DNA of 5,247 nt from Clostridia bacterium (GCA_017481185.1 JAFUPO010000303.1:1-5247), one strand, 5' to 3'. Shown: positions 1 through 5,247, numbered from the stretch's first letter. Notes: generated from the letters alone by a model not told the origin. Translations and numbers: made by a program.

Positions 1-992
1 CCCGCCGGGGAAAAATGGTGGCCGTGATCACCGATGGCACGGCGGTATTGGGCCTGGGGGATATTGGCCCCGCTGCCGGGATGCCGGTGATGGAGGGCAA
101 GTGCGCCCTGTTTAAGGCCTTTGGCGATGTGGACGCCGTGCCCATCTGCGTAGACTCCAAGGACGTGGATGTGCTGGTGGAGACCATTTATCTCATCTCC
201 AAGAGCTTTGGCGGCATCAACCTGGAGGATATTGCTGCGCCCCGGTGCTTTGAGGTGGAGAAAAGGCTCAAGGAAAAATGCGACATCCCTGTTTTTCATG
301 ACGACCAGCACGGCACGGCCATCGTGGTGGCGGCGGCGCTTTTGAACGCCGTTCGGCTGACCAAGCGGGAGATGGGTTCTTTGACCATCGTAATCAACGG
401 CGCTGGGGCCGCAGGCACGGCCATTGGCAGGCTGCTATTGCGTATGGGCTTTGGCAAGGTGATCATGGTGGATCGCTACGGCATCGTGGAAGAAAACGAG
501 GACTGGATTACCGACGCACAGCGGGATCTGGCGACCATCACCAATCCCGATCATTTGCGGGGCACGCTGGCTGACGCGGTGAAGGGCGCGGATGCGTTCA
601 TCGGCGTTTCCAAGCCGGGGCTGCTGACGAGAGAAATGGTGGCTACTATGGCTAAGGACGCCATCGTGTTCGCTATGGCCAACCCGGTGCCGGAGATCAT
701 GCCTGACGAAGCCAAGGCTGGCGGCGCACGGGTGGTGGGCACCGGCCGCAGCGACTTTCCTAACCAGATCAATAATGTGCTGGTGTTTCCTGGCATTTTT
801 AAGGGCGCGCTGGAGGCCCGGGCTGCGGCCATCACTGAGGAAATGAAGGTCAGCGCCGCGAAGGCCATCGCTTCCATCGTGACCGATGAGGAATTGAACG
901 AGGATTATATCATCCCCGACCCGCTGAACAAAAAGGTGGCCCAGGTGGTGGCCGATGCGGTGAAGGCGGAGGTTTTGAAAAGCAAAGCGTAA
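1..992 (+). CDS. NAD-dependent malic enzyme (malate dehydrogenase, oxaloacetate-decarboxylating), 5' truncated
   Basis: Converts L-malate to pyruvate and CO2 with reduction of NAD(P), in the cytosol. The reading frame is open from base 3 to the left edge. The ATG at 15 is internal: residues before it (RRGK) and after it (VAVITDGTAVLGLGDIGP) are the conserved family core, so the true start and the catalytic tyrosine segment lie upstream of the window. Numbering from that Met, the catalytic lysine is K29 in PVMEGK, metal ligands are E71-D72 in GINLEDIAAP and D96/D97 in FHDDQHGTA, the dinucleotide-binding loop is GAGAAG (129-134), and ANPVPEI and the GRSDFPNQINN segment follow. Asp153 at the end of the second Rossmann strand (VIMVDRYG) favours NAD over NADP; that is inference from general Rossmann-fold rules. 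About 60-90 N-terminal residues are missing compared with the roughly 390-410-residue bacterial short form. The C terminus is intact. The next gene starts 40 bases on and is probably co-transcribed. Confidence 0.96.
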   Translation, partial: RRGKMVAVITDGTAVLGLGDIGPAAGMPVMEGKCALFKAFGDVDAVPICVDSKDVDVLVETIYLISKSFGGINLEDIAAPRCFEVEKRLKEKCDIPVFHDDQHGTAIVVAAALLNAVRLTKREMGSLTIVINGAGAAGTAIGRLLLRMGFGKVIMVDRYGIVEENEDWITDAQRDLATITNPDHLRGTLADAVKGADAFIGVSKPGLLTREMVATMAKDAIVFAMANPVPEIMPDEAKAGGARVVGTGRSDFPNQINNVLVFPGIFKGALEARAAAITEEMKVSAAKAIASIVTDEELNEDYIIPDPLNKKVAQVVADAVKAEVLKSKA

Positions 993-1020
993 GCTTTTGC
1001 AAATAGCATCAATAAAGGAC

Positions 1021-1026
1021 AGGAGG
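1021..1026 (+). promoter_or_regulatory. Shine-Dalgarno site fixing the VOC gene start
   Basis: AGGAGG lies 6 bases before the ATG at 1033. The frame stays open upstream to a TTG at 997, but that codon has no ribosome binding site, and the extra 12 residues do not belong to the VOC fold. The start at 1033 is therefore preferred. Confidence 0.85.
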
Positions 1027-1032
1027 ATCCCT

Positions 1033-1422
1033 ATGGCACGGAAGTTGACGGGCCTGGCTCACATCGGCATCCTGGTTACTGATCTGGAAAAATCCAAGGA
1101 TTTCTATCTCAATACCCTGGGCTTTGTACTCAAGGCAGAGCATGAACTGGCCGATGGCACACGCCTGGTCTTCTGCGACGCGGGCTCCTGTCAGATCGAA
1201 TTGGTGCGTATGCCCACCCCCGAGGCCAAGGCCGAGGGCGTGGTGGGCCACATCGCCATCGAGTGCAAGGACATTGAGGGCTGGGTGGAGGAGCTAAAAC
1301 ATAAGGGCATCCCCTTTGAAACCGAAACCGTGGGCGTGATGCCCGATCTGCTGGGCGGCGCCAAGAACATCTTTCTGGCCGGGCCTGACGGCGAGCGCAT
1401 CGAATTGTGGGAGTATCTGTGA
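1033..1422 (+). CDS. VOC-superfamily metalloenzyme, glyoxalase I-like (lactoylglutathione lyase/dioxygenase fold)
   Basis: A 129-residue protein that matches one complete VOC unit of two beta-alpha-beta-beta-beta modules. Four residues fall where the family places its metal ligands: H10 (LAHIGILV), E56 (CQIELV), H73 (VGHIAIE) and E124 (ERIELWE). Other family hallmarks are D17-L18-E19-K20-S21 and F24-Y25 with LGF (29-31) in the first module, and the closing GPDGERIELWE. The intact ligand set suggests an active metal-dependent enzyme rather than a binding protein. The substrate cannot be read from sequence: methylglyoxal detoxification, methylmalonyl-CoA epimerase-like or another small-molecule isomerisation are all possible, with a small glyoxalase I-like protein most likely. 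It follows the malic enzyme by 40 bases with a strong ribosome binding site and no visible promoter, and is followed by a terminator, so it is probably the last gene of that operon. Confidence 0.9.
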   Translation: MARKLTGLAHIGILVTDLEKSKDFYLNTLGFVLKAEHELADGTRLVFCDAGSCQIELVRMPTPEAKAEGVVGHIAIECKDIEGWVEELKHKGIPFETETVGVMPDLLGGAKNIFLAGPDGERIELWEYL

Positions 1423-1438
1423 ACAAGTGAATAAGCAG

Positions 1439-1470
1439 GGCTGCAGATCCTTTGATCTGCGGCCTTTTAA
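1439..1470 (+). terminator. Rho-independent terminator after the malic enzyme-VOC unit
   Basis: An 11-bp stem (GGCTGCAGATC pairing with GATCTGCGGCC, one G-U pair) encloses a CTTT loop and is followed at once by TTTTAATT. It begins 16 bases after the VOC stop codon. Stem strength, small loop and T tract together make a typical intrinsic terminator. Confidence 0.88.
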
Positions 1471-1527
1471 TTGAAATTTTTTGAACAGGCAAACCAAAGG
1501 ACGGTTATAGGTGTCTGATAAATGAAA

Positions 1528-1546
1528 TCTGCAAAGCGCTTACAGA
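1528..1546 (+). promoter_or_regulatory. Candidate cre-like / LacI-family operator upstream of the sigma factor gene
   Basis: The stretch contains the perfect 8-bp palindrome AAGCGCTT (1534-1541) flanked by TCTG on the left and CAGA on the right. Bases 1531-1544 (GCAAAGCGCTTACA) match the catabolite-responsive element consensus TGWAANCGNTNWCA at every position except the first two. It sits 58 bases before the proposed sigma gene start, where a repressor could act as a roadblock. The site call is pattern matching only: no CcpA gene is in the window, and a palindrome of this length can occur by chance. Confidence 0.25.
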
Positions 1547-1588
1547 TGAGCTTCGACAGCCCAGGGATCCATGGGTTGCAAGCGTGTG

Positions 1589-1596
1589 AAGGGGAA
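1589..1596 (+). promoter_or_regulatory. Shine-Dalgarno site favouring the GTG start of the sigma factor
   Basis: AAGGGGAA ends 7 bases before an in-frame GTG at 1604. The upstream ATG at 1571 has only AGGGA (1563-1567) with a 3-base gap, which is too close for good initiation. This supports the shorter protein, but does not exclude the longer one. Confidence 0.55.
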
Positions 1597-1603
1597 TGAT
1601 GTC

Positions 1604-2083
1604 GTGGACGCTGTTACGTTTCAGCGGGAGGTTAAGCGGATTGAAAAGCTGCTGTTTCGCATCGCCTGGTCCTATCTTGGCAGCAGCCAGGATGTGGAGG
1701 ATACGGTGCAGGACGCATTGATCAAGGCATGGGAGAAGAAAGGAACCCTGCGGGATCAGACTCAGTTCAGGGCCTGGCTGGTGCGAATCCTTTCAAACCA
1801 ATGCAAAAATGTGCTGCGCAAGCGCAGAAGATGGAGCTTTTTTTCGCTGGAAGAAGCGCCTCAAGTGCCGCCGCCTCAGGAGGAGGCGCCCGTTATGGAG
1901 GCCATTGCCCGGCTCAAGCCGGAGCAGCGCGCAGCAGTAACCCTCTATTACTTGGATGGCTGCACGGTCGGGGAGATCGCTGAAGCGTTGAATTGTCCTC
2001 AGAGCACGATCAAAACACGGTTACATTCCGCAAGAAAACAGCTAAAAAAGATCCTGCTCGTCGAATGGGAGGAACAGCTATGA
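1604..2083 (+). CDS. ECF-family RNA polymerase sigma factor
   Basis: A 159-residue sigma-70-family factor of the extracytoplasmic function group; it redirects RNA polymerase to a specific promoter set. Numbered from the GTG at 1604, region 2 spans about 10-75 and includes LLFRIAWSYL (16-25) and DVEDTVQDALIKAW (30-43), the core-binding and -10 recognition area. A basic patch RKRRR (72-76) follows, then a proline/glutamate-rich linker (85-96). Region 4 spans about 98-150 with the helix-turn-helix TVGEIAEAL (121-129) and STIKTRLHSARKQLKK (134-149) for -35 recognition. Regions 1 and 3 are absent, as expected for this group. The GTG start gives VDAVTFQREV, a normal lead-in to region 2; a start at ATG 1571 would add 11 residues that look non-conserved. 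The last bases overlap the anti-sigma gene (ATGA), so the two are translationally coupled. It resembles SigV/SigM-like clostridial factors, but the exact subgroup is unassigned. Confidence 0.93.
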   Translation: MDAVTFQREVKRIEKLLFRIAWSYLGSSQDVEDTVQDALIKAWEKKGTLRDQTQFRAWLVRILSNQCKNVLRKRRRWSFFSLEEAPQVPPPQEEAPVMEAIARLKPEQRAAVTLYYLDGCTVGEIAEALNCPQSTIKTRLHSARKQLKKILLVEWEEQL

Positions 2084-3288
2084 AACAAAAGGAATTCTGC
2101 CGCCATCTGGCATCCATTGCCCCGGATATGCCCCAGCGCTTTTCCGCTCATGTGGACGAGGTGCTCGAGGGGATCATTAGGCAGGAGGAAAATGATATGA
2201 AGGAAACCACCAAGCGAACCATTTTTGCAGGCAGCCGCGCCCTGGCTTTTGCTCTGGCTGCCGTATTGCTGCTGGGCTCCGCGGCCTTGGCTGCAAGCCA
2301 TTGGGGACTTTTTGACTCCCTGGGCTTTATGCTGGGCAGCCAGCCCGCCAATGATCAGGCGCAGATACAGAAGAACCTGCACAAGGAAACGGTCAACGGC
2401 GTGGAGATTACCGTCCATGAGGCGGGCTATGATGGCCGCACGCTGTTTTTGCAGTACAGCTATCGCCTGCCCGAGGAAACAAAGGCCTTTGGCATCCTGA
2501 ATGAAGAGGGCCAGCTACAGGAGGGCATCCGGCAGGATGATCTGCAAAAGCTCTACGACAAAAACGTGGGCTGGTGGATCGACCATTTCTGGATCAACGG
2601 TCAATGCATGGACATGGCCAGCGACTCCGGCTCCGTGGAGAGCGGCACCCAGGAGCCCGGCCAGATCATGAAAACGGAATACTGGCGGCTGGATAACCTG
2701 AACGTGCAATTAAGCGGCAAGGTGCGGATTGCCCTGCCCATCGGTGAGCGGCAGCCCCTGGCGGATTATGTGAAGAAGAATCACCCCGAAAAGTATGACG
2801 AGAGCGGCAACCTGATCCAGCCGGATAAGGGTCTGGTGACCTTTACCTTTGATGCAGGGGATGTGCTCAGTCAGGTAACCACCCTGACCCCGAACCAGGA
2901 AACGGTGACCTCTCAGGTGACGGCCAAGGTGTCAGAGGCGGCTTTTACCCCGCTGATGACTTACATCACCCTGGACTTGAAGGGCAACGCCCAGGCCCTG
3001 GCCGACTATAAGGCAGCCTACGGGGAGGGATACTATGATGCGGAGGGAAACCTGAAATGGCCCTTTACCAGCATGGATGTGCATCACGATTACATCGTCA
3101 GCCTGAAATTAGTGGATGGAAAGGGTCAGCAGGTATTTGCAGACCATAGCGGCTTCAACGGCGTGGGGGATGAATGGGCTGAGTTCCTGTATCCCTGCAT
3201 CGCCCAGGCGGATATGCCGGATGAATTGTGGCTGGCGCCTGTGGAGGGCGGCACGGCTGATATGGCGGCGGCCATCCGGGTGAAGTGA
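2080..3288 (+). CDS. Membrane anti-sigma factor with DUF4179-type extracellular domain
   Basis: A 402-residue single-pass membrane protein, predicted to hold the preceding sigma factor inactive until an envelope signal arrives. The N-terminal 50 residues are cytoplasmic and partly helical (FSAHVDEVLEGII, 21-33). A transmembrane helix follows at about 53-72 (ALAFALAAVLLLGSAALAA), with basic residues K45, R46 and R53 on its inner side, so the C terminus is outside. The outer part opens with NGVEITVHEAGYDGRTLFLQ (106-125), the pattern typical of DUF4179 domains found beside ECF sigma genes. A second beta-rich segment (about 276-400) may be a DUF5643-like domain. There is no HxxxCxxC zinc motif, so it is not a zinc-dependent anti-sigma factor. 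The start at 2080 is set by GGAGG at 2068-2072 and the ATGA overlap with the sigma stop; the open frame back to 1993 lies inside the sigma gene. The anti-sigma role is inferred from position and architecture; the signal is unknown. Confidence 0.85.
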   Translation: MKQKEFCRHLASIAPDMPQRFSAHVDEVLEGIIRQEENDMKETTKRTIFAGSRALAFALAAVLLLGSAALAASHWGLFDSLGFMLGSQPANDQAQIQKNLHKETVNGVEITVHEAGYDGRTLFLQYSYRLPEETKAFGILNEEGQLQEGIRQDDLQKLYDKNVGWWIDHFWINGQCMDMASDSGSVESGTQEPGQIMKTEYWRLDNLNVQLSGKVRIALPIGERQPLADYVKKNHPEKYDESGNLIQPDKGLVTFTFDAGDVLSQVTTLTPNQETVTSQVTAKVSEAAFTPLMTYITLDLKGNAQALADYKAAYGEGYYDAEGNLKWPFTSMDVHHDYIVSLKLVDGKGQQVFADHSGFNGVGDEWAEFLYPCIAQADMPDELWLAPVEGGTADMAAAIRVK

Positions 3289-3293
3289 AGGAT

Positions 3294-3321
3294 GGGAGGG
3301 CATGGGCAACCGTGCCCTCCC
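3294..3321 (+). other. Strong intercistronic hairpin with GCAA tetraloop
   Basis: Twelve consecutive base pairs (GGGAGGGCATGG with CCGTGCCCTCCC, one G-U pair) enclose a GCAA loop (3306-3309), a GNRA-type tetraloop. Only TTT follows, and the Shine-Dalgarno site of the next gene begins 4 bases after the stem. The short T run makes it a weak or partial terminator at best. It could instead be an mRNA-stabilising or processing element that separates expression of the anti-sigma factor from that of the secreted protein. Confidence 0.7.
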
Positions 3322-3324
3322 TTT

Positions 3325-3330
3325 AGGAGG
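3325..3330 (+). promoter_or_regulatory. Shine-Dalgarno site of the secreted-protein gene
   Basis: AGGAGG is 4 bases from the ATG at 3335 and 7 bases from an in-frame TTG at 3338. The TTG spacing is nearer the optimum, so the protein could start one residue later; both give the same signal peptide. An out-of-frame ATG at 3331 directly abuts the site and is too close to be used. Confidence 0.75.
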
Positions 3331-3334
3331 ATGA

Positions 3335-4510
3335 ATGTTGAAGAAGCTATTGATTGTGCTTTTAGCAGGCCTGATGCTTTGCACCTCTGCCTGTGCCCAG
3401 GAGTGGTTTAGCATTGAAGAACTGCGGAGGCAGCTGCCTGAACGCTGGCAGGAAACCTTTAAAACCAAGTGGCGGGAGGTGGCCATCGACGCTGCAATCC
3501 GCCTGCCCAAGGTGGCACAGCTGCCGGTGGCGCTCATCGCCGGGGGCGCAAGGGAGCCTGATTTGACCCCGGAGGAGGCCGGGTGGGCGACCATTGAATA
3601 CCGGGGCCCCTATGATCTTTTGCTGTACAGTTCATCCGCGGAGTACCCAAAGAAGGTGGCAGGCAAAAGGGTGACCTCGCCCACGGCCAAGGGCAATTGG
3701 TACAGCGGCTTTGCGCCGGAAAATACCTACGTGCCCGGATGTGATGTGACCTTTGGGGAAATCGTGGAGCAGATCGAAAAGGAGATCGCCAAATTTGGCT
3801 ACGATCCCCAAATGTTTGAATTGGAAAAGCCCCGCCGGGTATGGGCCCAGCACCTTTACTTTCAGGGCACCCAGGAGGATGCGCTGCCCGGTCATATCTT
3901 TCTGGAGGCCCGGGTGAAGGTGGCGGGGATCCCGGTGATGAGCCATATCCAGGATGCGGTAATATCCCATTACGGCTCCTCCCGCAATGATGAATTCTGG
4001 CTCAGGCCTGATTGCAGCGCCTGCTATGACGGCTATGCCGGCGGGCTTTCCCACGTGTATCTGACGCCTCTGACGGTCAAGGAGACCCTGGCGGAGGATG
4101 TGCCCCTTTGCGCCTTTGATAAGGTGCTGGCCCAGATTGAAAAGGAGATTGAGGCGGGGCACATTCGCAAGATTTACGAGATCGAATTGGGCTATGTGCT
4201 TTACAACGAGCCCGGGGTGTACCGACAAAAGACCGGCGGCAGCAGCCCCCTGGAGCGCAAGAAAAGCGCCGTTGAACAATACCAATCGGCCCGGTACTAT
4301 TTGAAGCCCATGTGGCAGGTAAACTGCCTTTACGTGGAAAAACCCACGGGCAAAATCCGGGATGTGTCAGACTACACGGATGACGAACGGAATTCCATCG
4401 ACTATTACCAATGGCTCATCGACGCTCAGACCGGGGAGTGGGTGGAGCAGACCAATGCCAAGGACCGCTGCGAGTTCAAAGGCTTTATTACCTGGGAAAG
4501 CGCCTCTTAA
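3335..4510 (+). CDS. Secreted or lipid-anchored protein of unknown function with internal duplication
   Basis: A 391-residue protein that I do not recognise as a named family. It starts with a signal peptide: K3-K4, a hydrophobic core LLIVLLAGLML (5-15), then CTSACA-QEW. ACA before Q22 fits type I cleavage; C20 in TSAC is a poor lipobox, so a lipoprotein is possible but less likely. The mature part is soluble, rich in aromatic and charged residues, with no other membrane segment. Two segments resemble each other: F140-E164 (with QIEKEI at 146-151 and FELE) and F261-L285 (with QIEKEI at 267-272 and YEIEL). The C terminus has YYLKPMWQV (321-329) and LIDAQTGEWVE (361-371), a pattern like the ends of PepSY or YycI-type domains, which often inhibit or bind partners outside the cell. 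It lies 46 bases after the anti-sigma gene, so it may be part of the same operon and signalling unit, but a hairpin separates them. Function is left open. Confidence 0.85.
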   Translation: MLKKLLIVLLAGLMLCTSACAQEWFSIEELRRQLPERWQETFKTKWREVAIDAAIRLPKVAQLPVALIAGGAREPDLTPEEAGWATIEYRGPYDLLLYSSSAEYPKKVAGKRVTSPTAKGNWYSGFAPENTYVPGCDVTFGEIVEQIEKEIAKFGYDPQMFELEKPRRVWAQHLYFQGTQEDALPGHIFLEARVKVAGIPVMSHIQDAVISHYGSSRNDEFWLRPDCSACYDGYAGGLSHVYLTPLTVKETLAEDVPLCAFDKVLAQIEKEIEAGHIRKIYEIELGYVLYNEPGVYRQKTGGSSPLERKKSAVEQYQSARYYLKPMWQVNCLYVEKPTGKIRDVSDYTDDERNSIDYYQWLIDAQTGEWVEQTNAKDRCEFKGFITWESAS

Positions 4511-4523
4511 CAGGCGCTTTTTT
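4497..4523 (+). terminator. Rho-independent terminator overlapping the end of the secreted-protein gene
   Basis: AAAGCGCCT (4497-4505) pairs perfectly with AGGCGCTTT (4512-4520) around a 6-base loop, and a run of six T (4518-4523) completes it. The upstream arm is coding sequence, and the TAA stop codon (4508-4510) lies in the loop. It ends the signalling unit and insulates the aspartate kinase promoter. Confidence 0.92.
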
Positions 4524-4555
4524 GCATATTGGTGAAAACACAAGCCAAACTGGAA

Positions 4556-4584
4556 TTGACATTCGTTAAGGGGTCCGCTAAAAT
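4556..4584 (+). promoter_or_regulatory. Sigma-A-type promoter for the aspartate kinase gene
   Basis: A perfect -35 box TTGACA (4556-4561) and a -10 box TAAAAT (4579-4584, five of six consensus bases) are separated by 17 bases, the optimal spacing. Transcription should begin near 4591, giving a leader of about 36 bases before the ATG at 4627. The promoter lies just after a terminator, so the downstream gene is independently transcribed. Confidence 0.87.
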
Positions 4585-4613
4585 AGGAATGTTAACAAAC
4601 TTTGTGTATTATT

Positions 4614-4618
4614 GGAGG
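4614..4618 (+). promoter_or_regulatory. Shine-Dalgarno site of the aspartate kinase gene
   Basis: GGAGG lies 8 bases before the ATG at 4627 and supports that start, which also gives the family's usual N terminus immediately before KFGGSS. Confidence 0.8.
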
Positions 4619-4626
4619 AAGGCTCC

Positions 4627-5247
4627 ATGGGCAAGAAAGTAACCAAATTCGGCGGCAGCTCCCTGGCGGACGCTGGACAGTTTGAAAAAGTGAAACACAT
4701 CCTCTCCCTGGATGCAGAGCGGGTGTATGTGGTGCCCAGCGCCCCGGGCAAGCGATTTGCAGAGGATGAGAAGGTAACGGATCTGCTTTACCAGTGCCAC
4801 CGCAGGGCTCAGGCCGGGGAGGATTATCAGGAGGTCTTTGATAAGATTGCCGCCCGGTATATGGACATTGCCGAGGAGCTGAGCCTTACAGTGGATGTGG
4901 GCGCACAGCTGGATGACATCAACGAAAAGATCGCTGCGGGTGCCTCCGCTGATTATGCGGCCAGCCGGGGTGAGTACTTAAACGGACTTTTGCTGGCGGA
5001 CTATTTGGGCTACGCTTTCTTGGACGCGGCAGAGGGCATCTTCTTTGACGAAAAAGGTGTTTTTGATTCCGAAAGGACCCAGGAGGTGCTGTCTCAAAAG
5101 CTGGCAAAGCTGCCCAAGGCGGTGATCCCGGGCTTTTACGGCGCTATGCCTGACGGGAGCATCCACACCTTTACCCGGGGCGGCAGCGACGTTTCTGGCG
5201 CTATTGTGGCCCGGGCTGCCCATGCGGATATTTATGAAAACTGGACG
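4627..5247 (+). CDS. Aspartate kinase (aspartokinase), 3' truncated
   Basis: Phosphorylates L-aspartate with ATP to aspartyl-4-phosphate, the first step toward lysine/diaminopimelate, threonine and methionine, in the cytosol. The frame runs open for 207 codons to the right edge. The amino-acid kinase domain starts at once with VTKFGGSSLA (5-14), the nucleotide-binding signature. VVPSAPGKR (35-43) and KVTDLLY (49-55) follow, in the form usual for a clostridial subgroup. SRGEYLNGLLLADYLG (113-128) holds the substrate-binding arginine and glutamate (R114, E116), and FTRGGSDVSGAIVA (182-195) is the conserved glycine-rich active-site loop; ENWT begins the next conserved segment at the edge. The remaining kinase part and the expected C-terminal ACT regulatory domains lie beyond the window, so feedback type (lysine or threonine) cannot be judged. 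The gene has its own strong promoter. Which isozyme (lysC, thrA-like or dapG-like) is not decidable here. Confidence 0.96.
   Translation, partial: MGKKVTKFGGSSLADAGQFEKVKHILSLDAERVYVVPSAPGKRFAEDEKVTDLLYQCHRRAQAGEDYQEVFDKIAARYMDIAEELSLTVDVGAQLDDINEKIAAGASADYAASRGEYLNGLLLADYLGYAFLDAAEGIFFDEKGVFDSERTQEVLSQKLAKLPKAVIPGFYGAMPDGSIHTFTRGGSDVSGAIVARAAHADIYENWT

Noticed and set aside
1130..1492. 120-codon open frame on the - strand over the VOC gene and terminator
   Set aside because: Its translation is arginine/proline-rich and low in recognisable pattern, as expected of the antisense of a GC-rich gene, and it crosses the terminator.
1522..1599. 25-codon small frame upstream of the sigma gene, ending just before GTG 1604
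   Set aside because: It could be a leader peptide coupled to the sigma gene, but there is no Shine-Dalgarno site before its ATG, and the peptide has no membrane, stalling or metal-binding pattern.
1993..2079. Upstream extension of the anti-sigma frame
   Set aside because: It overlaps the sigma factor's DNA-binding region in another frame and has no conserved content; the ATG at 2080 has a good ribosome binding site and the usual stop/start overlap.
3335..3400. Lipoprotein signal in the secreted protein
   Set aside because: Cys20 is preceded by T-S-A, and Cys16 by L-M-L; neither fits the lipobox well, while ACA before Q22 is a good type I site. It is kept as a minor alternative only.
3331..3411. 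Short frame from the ATG at 3331
   Set aside because: Its start directly touches the AGGAGG site, leaving no spacing, and it stops after 26 codons inside the signal-peptide gene.
3109..3594. 161-codon open frame on the - strand
   Set aside because: It spans the end of the anti-sigma gene, the hairpin spacer and the start of the next gene, with no recognisable domain; it is a shadow of the + strand genes.
3632..4285. 217-codon open frame on the - strand
   Set aside because: It lies wholly inside the secreted-protein gene, which has a signal peptide, a ribosome binding site and a terminator. The reverse frame has no such support and reflects the G/C-biased third positions.
4524..4626. Possible riboswitch before aspartate kinase
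   Set aside because: The strong promoter at 4556-4584 leaves too little transcribed leader, and I see no extended stems.

Overview
The window reads as chromosomal DNA from an anaerobic, GC-rich member of the Clostridia (Bacillota), probably gut-associated. This is inferred from the gene families (short bacterial NAD-type malic enzyme, an ECF sigma factor paired with a DUF4179-type anti-sigma factor, a clostridial-style aspartate kinase), from strong AGGAGG Shine-Dalgarno sites, and from G/C-heavy third codon positions. No species can be named from the sequence alone. All six genes lie on the + strand and coding density is high. I see no mobile element, tRNA, rRNA or CRISPR array.

Layout. (1) Positions 1-992 hold the 3' part of a malic enzyme gene, cut by the left edge. 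Forty bases later comes a small VOC/glyoxalase-family protein (1033-1422), probably on the same transcript. A clear intrinsic terminator (1439-1470) closes this metabolic unit. (2) After about 180 bases, which contain a cre-like operator candidate, comes a signalling unit. It consists of an ECF sigma factor (1604-2083, with an alternative start at 1571), a membrane anti-sigma factor with a DUF4179-type extracellular domain (2080-3288, overlapping the sigma gene by ATGA), and a secreted protein of unknown function (3335-4510). A perfectly paired 12-bp hairpin with a GCAA loop sits between the last two genes and could set their relative expression. An intrinsic terminator whose loop contains the stop codon of the last gene ends the unit. 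(3) A near-consensus sigma-A promoter (TTGACA, 17-bp spacer, TAAAAT) then drives an aspartate kinase gene (4627 to the right edge, truncated), the entry step of the lysine, threonine and methionine pathway. Its leader is only about 36 bases, which leaves no room for a lysine riboswitch.

The part least explained by known biology is the three-gene sigma / anti-sigma / secreted-protein unit. The anti-sigma factor probably holds the sigma factor at the membrane until its outer domain senses an unknown envelope signal. The secreted protein carries an internal duplication and a PepSY/YycI-like C-terminal motif, and may be a regulon member or a sensor partner. The flanking genes are ordinary housekeeping metabolism.
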